7,522 nt of DNA from Gammaproteobacteria bacterium (GTDB taxonomy: Bacteria; Pseudomonadota; Gammaproteobacteria; Nitrosococcales; Methylophagaceae). The translations under genes were made by a program, and so were the position numbers. The DNA is taken from contig NVVP01000010.1 in NCBI GenBank assembly GCA_002402245.1, positions 13,371-20,892 on the forward strand, given 5' to 3'. Numbering within the stretch: position 1 is the first letter of the stretch; the number at the start of each line of letters is the position of its first letter. The notes under the pieces are model-generated. The model did no database searches, was not told the DNA's origin, and saw nothing but the letters and a program-made list of their open reading frames with translations. Shown here piece by piece: positions 5,583-7,522 of the stretch.

Positions 5583-6452
5583 TTATTCGCGCCGAAATAC
5601 GGTTAAGTTGAATGCATCTTGAAATGCTCGCAGTAATAATGTGCTTGCGGTCAAATCAGCGGTTGTCCCCGGGTTGATGGCATCCCCCTTTAATTCTTTA
5701 TCCCACATCTCCAGTTCGGTTGAAAGTTCTTTTAACATATTGTTTTTAGAATGTTTGTCTAAAATATACGTCGCTTTTTCACTTACAATTCTAGCTGTCT
5801 TTGCACCTTGTTTACGATGAATTAAGGTGTCTTCAATGTCTGATAGAAGACAAAGATACGCGAAAGTTGTGGCCCATTCAACACTTTCCCCAGAATTAAT
5901 TGAAATTGTCAAATTTTCTAGACCTATTTCAATTATTTCACGGTAGTTATTCAGGTATTGTGCTGCAATTGTATCTCGGTCTTTAGCCGTTCTCATCGCC
6001 TCTAATAAGGTAATAGTTGGTTGCTGACTTATATCTTGTTTTTCGACCTGGCCAAGTCCGCCTGCATGGGCTAAACGGATGGCCTGATAAGCATCTTCAG
6101 CATCTTCAATGGTGAGGTTATTTAGTGTGTGGCGAAGAAATTTATCGAGTTGTTGGAAATTATCACACTGTTCAATAGCCACGCATAAAGGAGAAAATAG
6201 TAATACGATGCCTAAGTTAGTATTACAGTTGACGACTTGTTGCGTTGCTTGCATTGCCAATAAAATACGGTGGCCAACAGACGCTCCCTCAGTGGTGAGG
6301 GCGGGAGCAATCGCATGGGCGCTTTTAATGAAGTCTTGGACTTGCATATTGTGGCCATCATTATAGCCATTGACATTACCGGGTTTGGGAGCCAGAACTT
6401 CCTGTTCGCAAGCCCAAATAATACACTTTTGTATTTGCTGCTTACTTAACAT
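5583..6452 (-). CDS. CitG/MdcB-family protein (triphosphoribosyl-dephospho-CoA synthase-like)
   Basis: The 289-residue protein shows the CitG family pattern: APKPGNV at residues 21-27, NTNLGIVLLFSPL at 77-89 (the family's TNTxKG-like region), GGLG at 131-134, DIEDTLIHRKQGAKTA at 205-220, and NPGTTADLTAS at 260-270. Classical CitG and MdcB use ATP and dephospho-CoA to make the prosthetic-group precursor of citrate or malonate lyase, but no lyase or CitX-like gene is here. Methylotrophs commonly carry this homologue in their H4MPT clusters, so a pathway-specific reaction, perhaps a ribosyl-phosphate transfer in cofactor assembly, is plausible but unproven. Its ATG lies 11 nt inside the end of the MptN-like gene and lacks a clear Shine-Dalgarno sequence, so translation is probably coupled. 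The protein is cytosolic, with no signal peptide. Confidence 0.85.
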   Translation of the reverse strand: MLSKQQIQKCIIWACEQEVLAPKPGNVNGYNDGHNMQVQDFIKSAHAIAPALTTEGASVGHRILLAMQATQQVVNCNTNLGIVLLFSPLCVAIEQCDNFQQLDKFLRHTLNNLTIEDAEDAYQAIRLAHAGGLGQVEKQDISQQPTITLLEAMRTAKDRDTIAAQYLNNYREIIEIGLENLTISINSGESVEWATTFAYLCLLSDIEDTLIHRKQGAKTARIVSEKATYILDKHSKNNMLKELSTELEMWDKELKGDAINPGTTADLTASTLLLRAFQDAFNLTVFRRE

Positions 6453-7362
6453 GGCACTGGCGACGCTTTGATGATGCTATACGAGTAGCTAATGCTTTGG
6501 CTAAGTAATCAGCAGTATTAATTCCTGTTGCTTGATACAGGCCTTTCCAGGCGGGCACGCTATTCACTTCTAATACGGTATAGCTGCCATCTTGAGTTCG
6601 AATCAAATCAACGCCGGCATAATCAGCCTGAACGGCATCAGTAGCGGCAATTGCCAATTGTTCCATTTCATCGGTAACAGGAGTAGAAAAACATTCTGCA
6701 CCTTGAGCAAAGTTGGTGATCCAATGTTGAGAACGACGAGACATCGCGGCACAGACATGGCCATCAATCACCATTAAACGCCAATCTTGCCAGTGTTCTG
6801 GCTCAAAGGGAATGATATATTCTTGCATATAGAATGCATCACCGACGACGTTTAGTTGATCCAACTGGTCTAGCGAGTTTATTTTTTCAATACCTTTTCC
6901 CTGACAGCCAAACAGAGGTTTGACTACCAATTCTTTTTGTTGTGAAAACTGCCGTTGGGCAATATTTCTGGCCAGGTTGATATTTTCACAGGCCCATGTT
7001 TTAGGTGTTGGAATACCGGCTAGGTGAAGTCTTAATGATGTACGTGCTTTATCGACAGTATGCTCGATGGCACTGGCGGAGTTAAAAACAGGAACATTTA
7101 GTTCTGCTAAGGTGTGCAGAACATCCATTCTTAAGGTAATTTGTTCTAATGTTCCGGGTGCAATGCCTCGAACCATCGCGGCATCGGGCAGTTGCTGTTC
7201 GAAACCGGGAATAATTAATCCGGTAGGGTGGTCGAGATCAATGGTGCAATCAGCAAGATCGGTTAGTTGGGCAGTAATATTGAGTTTACTGAGTGCATCG
7301 ACTAACTGTTCACTGTGCCAGCCATGAGTATCATTGAAAATAACGATGTTAGCTTGAGACAT
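6442..7362 (-). CDS. RimK-type ATP-grasp glutamate ligase, MptN-like
   Basis: The 306-residue protein has a RimK-like ATP-grasp layout. A pre-ATP-grasp domain (about 1-100) is followed by HTVDKARTSLRL at 101-112 with the conserved Lys105, the glycine-rich loop VVKPLFGCQGKGI at 146-158, DWRLMV at 193-198, GVDLI at 250-254, and LEVNSVPAWKGL at 264-275 with the Glu and Asn metal ligands. Its archaeal relative MptN adds an alpha-linked glutamate to H4MPT. As I recall it, the bacterial cofactor is dephospho-H4MPT without that glutamyl tail, so the acceptor here may differ; the polyglutamate chain of methylofuran is one candidate (inference). The start at 7362 fits the beginning of the domain (ANIVIFND) but has no good Shine-Dalgarno sequence. 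The gene follows the probable mch after a hairpin and overlaps the CitG-like gene by 11 nt. Confidence 0.87.
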   Translation of the reverse strand: MSQANIVIFNDTHGWHSEQLVDALSKLNITAQLTDLADCTIDLDHPTGLIIPGFEQQLPDAAMVRGIAPGTLEQITLRMDVLHTLAELNVPVFNSASAIEHTVDKARTSLRLHLAGIPTPKTWACENINLARNIAQRQFSQQKELVVKPLFGCQGKGIEKINSLDQLDQLNVVGDAFYMQEYIIPFEPEHWQDWRLMVIDGHVCAAMSRRSQHWITNFAQGAECFSTPVTDEMEQLAIAATDAVQADYAGVDLIRTQDGSYTVLEVNSVPAWKGLYQATGINTADYLAKALATRIASSKRRQCHVK

Positions 7363-7391
7363 AGATAGGGATAAGATGTATTTAGAATAAA

Positions 7392-7423
7392 TTAATGACG
7401 TAGCCAGAAAGCTACGCCATTAA
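7392..7423 (-). terminator. Stem-loop between the probable mch and the MptN-like gene
   Basis: TTAATG (7392-7397) and CGTAGC (7399-7404) pair with GCTACG (7411-7416) and CATTAA (7418-7423). This makes a 13-position stem with one A/C mismatch and a 6-nt loop, 9 nt after the stop of the upstream gene. On the minus strand it runs into T-rich but interrupted sequence (TTTATTCT), so it could be a partial terminator, an attenuator, or a 3'-end stabiliser of the upstream message. Confidence 0.6.
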
Positions 7424-7432
7424 GAGTGTTAA

Positions 7433-7522
7433 TTAAAGTCCAAACGAAGTGGTTAATAAGTCTTTATTTAATTCACCAGCAGTAAAGCTTTTACCTGTAT
7501 TTGCATTGGTTACAATCACTTT
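7433..7522 (-). CDS. mch: Probable methenyl-H4MPT cyclohydrolase, C-terminal 29 residues
   Basis: A minus-strand frame is open from the right edge to a TAA at 7433-7435. It encodes KVIVTNANTGKSFTAGELNK followed by DLLTTSFGL. The pattern of a Val-rich strand, Asn, Thr-Gly, Ala-Gly-Glu and a terminal Ser-Phe-Gly resembles the C-terminus of Mch, the enzyme that hydrolyses methenyl-H4MPT to formyl-H4MPT in the cytoplasm. The hairpin just after the stop and its position upstream of other H4MPT genes support a real gene end. Only 29 residues are visible, so the identity is provisional. Confidence 0.62.
   Translation of the reverse strand, partial: KVIVTNANTGKSFTAGELNKDLLTTSFGL

Noticed and set aside
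6109..7327. Plus-strand open frames opposite the CitG-like and MptN-like genes (6109-6366, 6592-6777, 7067-7327)
   Set aside because: All are antisense shadows of genes with intact family motifs, and none has a convincing domain.
1..7522. Mobile elements, CRISPR arrays, tRNA genes or prophage remnants
   Set aside because: I saw no regularly spaced repeats, terminal inverted repeats with a transposase, integrase or tRNA-like sequence; the window is densely filled with metabolic genes.

Overview
The window is a compact, AT-rich gene cluster for one-carbon (C1) metabolism that uses tetrahydromethanopterin (H4MPT) and methylofuran. Formaldehyde-activating enzyme (fae) together with homologues of archaeal methanofuran genes (mfnD, mfnF, mfnE), a 4-amino-4-deoxychorismate synthase (pabB), a CitG-like protein, an MptN-like ATP-grasp ligase and the probable C-terminus of methenyl-H4MPT cyclohydrolase (mch) point to an aerobic methylotrophic bacterium. 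A gammaproteobacterial methanotroph (Methylococcales-like) is the best guess from the Fae sequence and base composition; that assignment is an inference.

Layout, right to left because most genes are on the minus strand. The tail of a probable mch lies at 7433-7522, followed by a strong hairpin. An MptN-like ATP-grasp gene (6442-7362) overlaps a CitG-family gene (5583-6452) by 11 nt. A 128-nt gap carries a good promoter, an inverted repeat across the -35 box and a 19-bp perfect palindrome at the predicted 5' end of the message, all serving fae (4936-5454). A terminator at 4876-4909 separates fae from the only plus-strand gene, a HisA/HisF-like barrel protein (4152-4832). That gene is divergent from, and only 23 nt away from, a tightly packed minus-strand operon: mfnD-like (3115-4128), mfnF-like (2081-3118), pabB (679-2070), mfnE-like (89-679), and the start of an unidentified gene (92 to beyond base 1). 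Joins in this operon are ATGA or TAATG overlaps, or a 10-nt gap, so translational coupling is likely.

How the genes fit together. Fae condenses formaldehyde with H4MPT, and Mch acts two steps later. The mfn genes supply the methylofuran cofactor used by the downstream formyltransferase/hydrolase complex. PabB supplies the chorismate-derived amine for p-aminobenzoate, a building block of H4MPT (and folate). The roles of the CitG-like, HisA-like and MptN-like proteins in bacteria are not settled by anything in this sequence, and they are the most interesting part of the window. No mobile elements, CRISPR arrays, tRNA or rRNA genes were seen.
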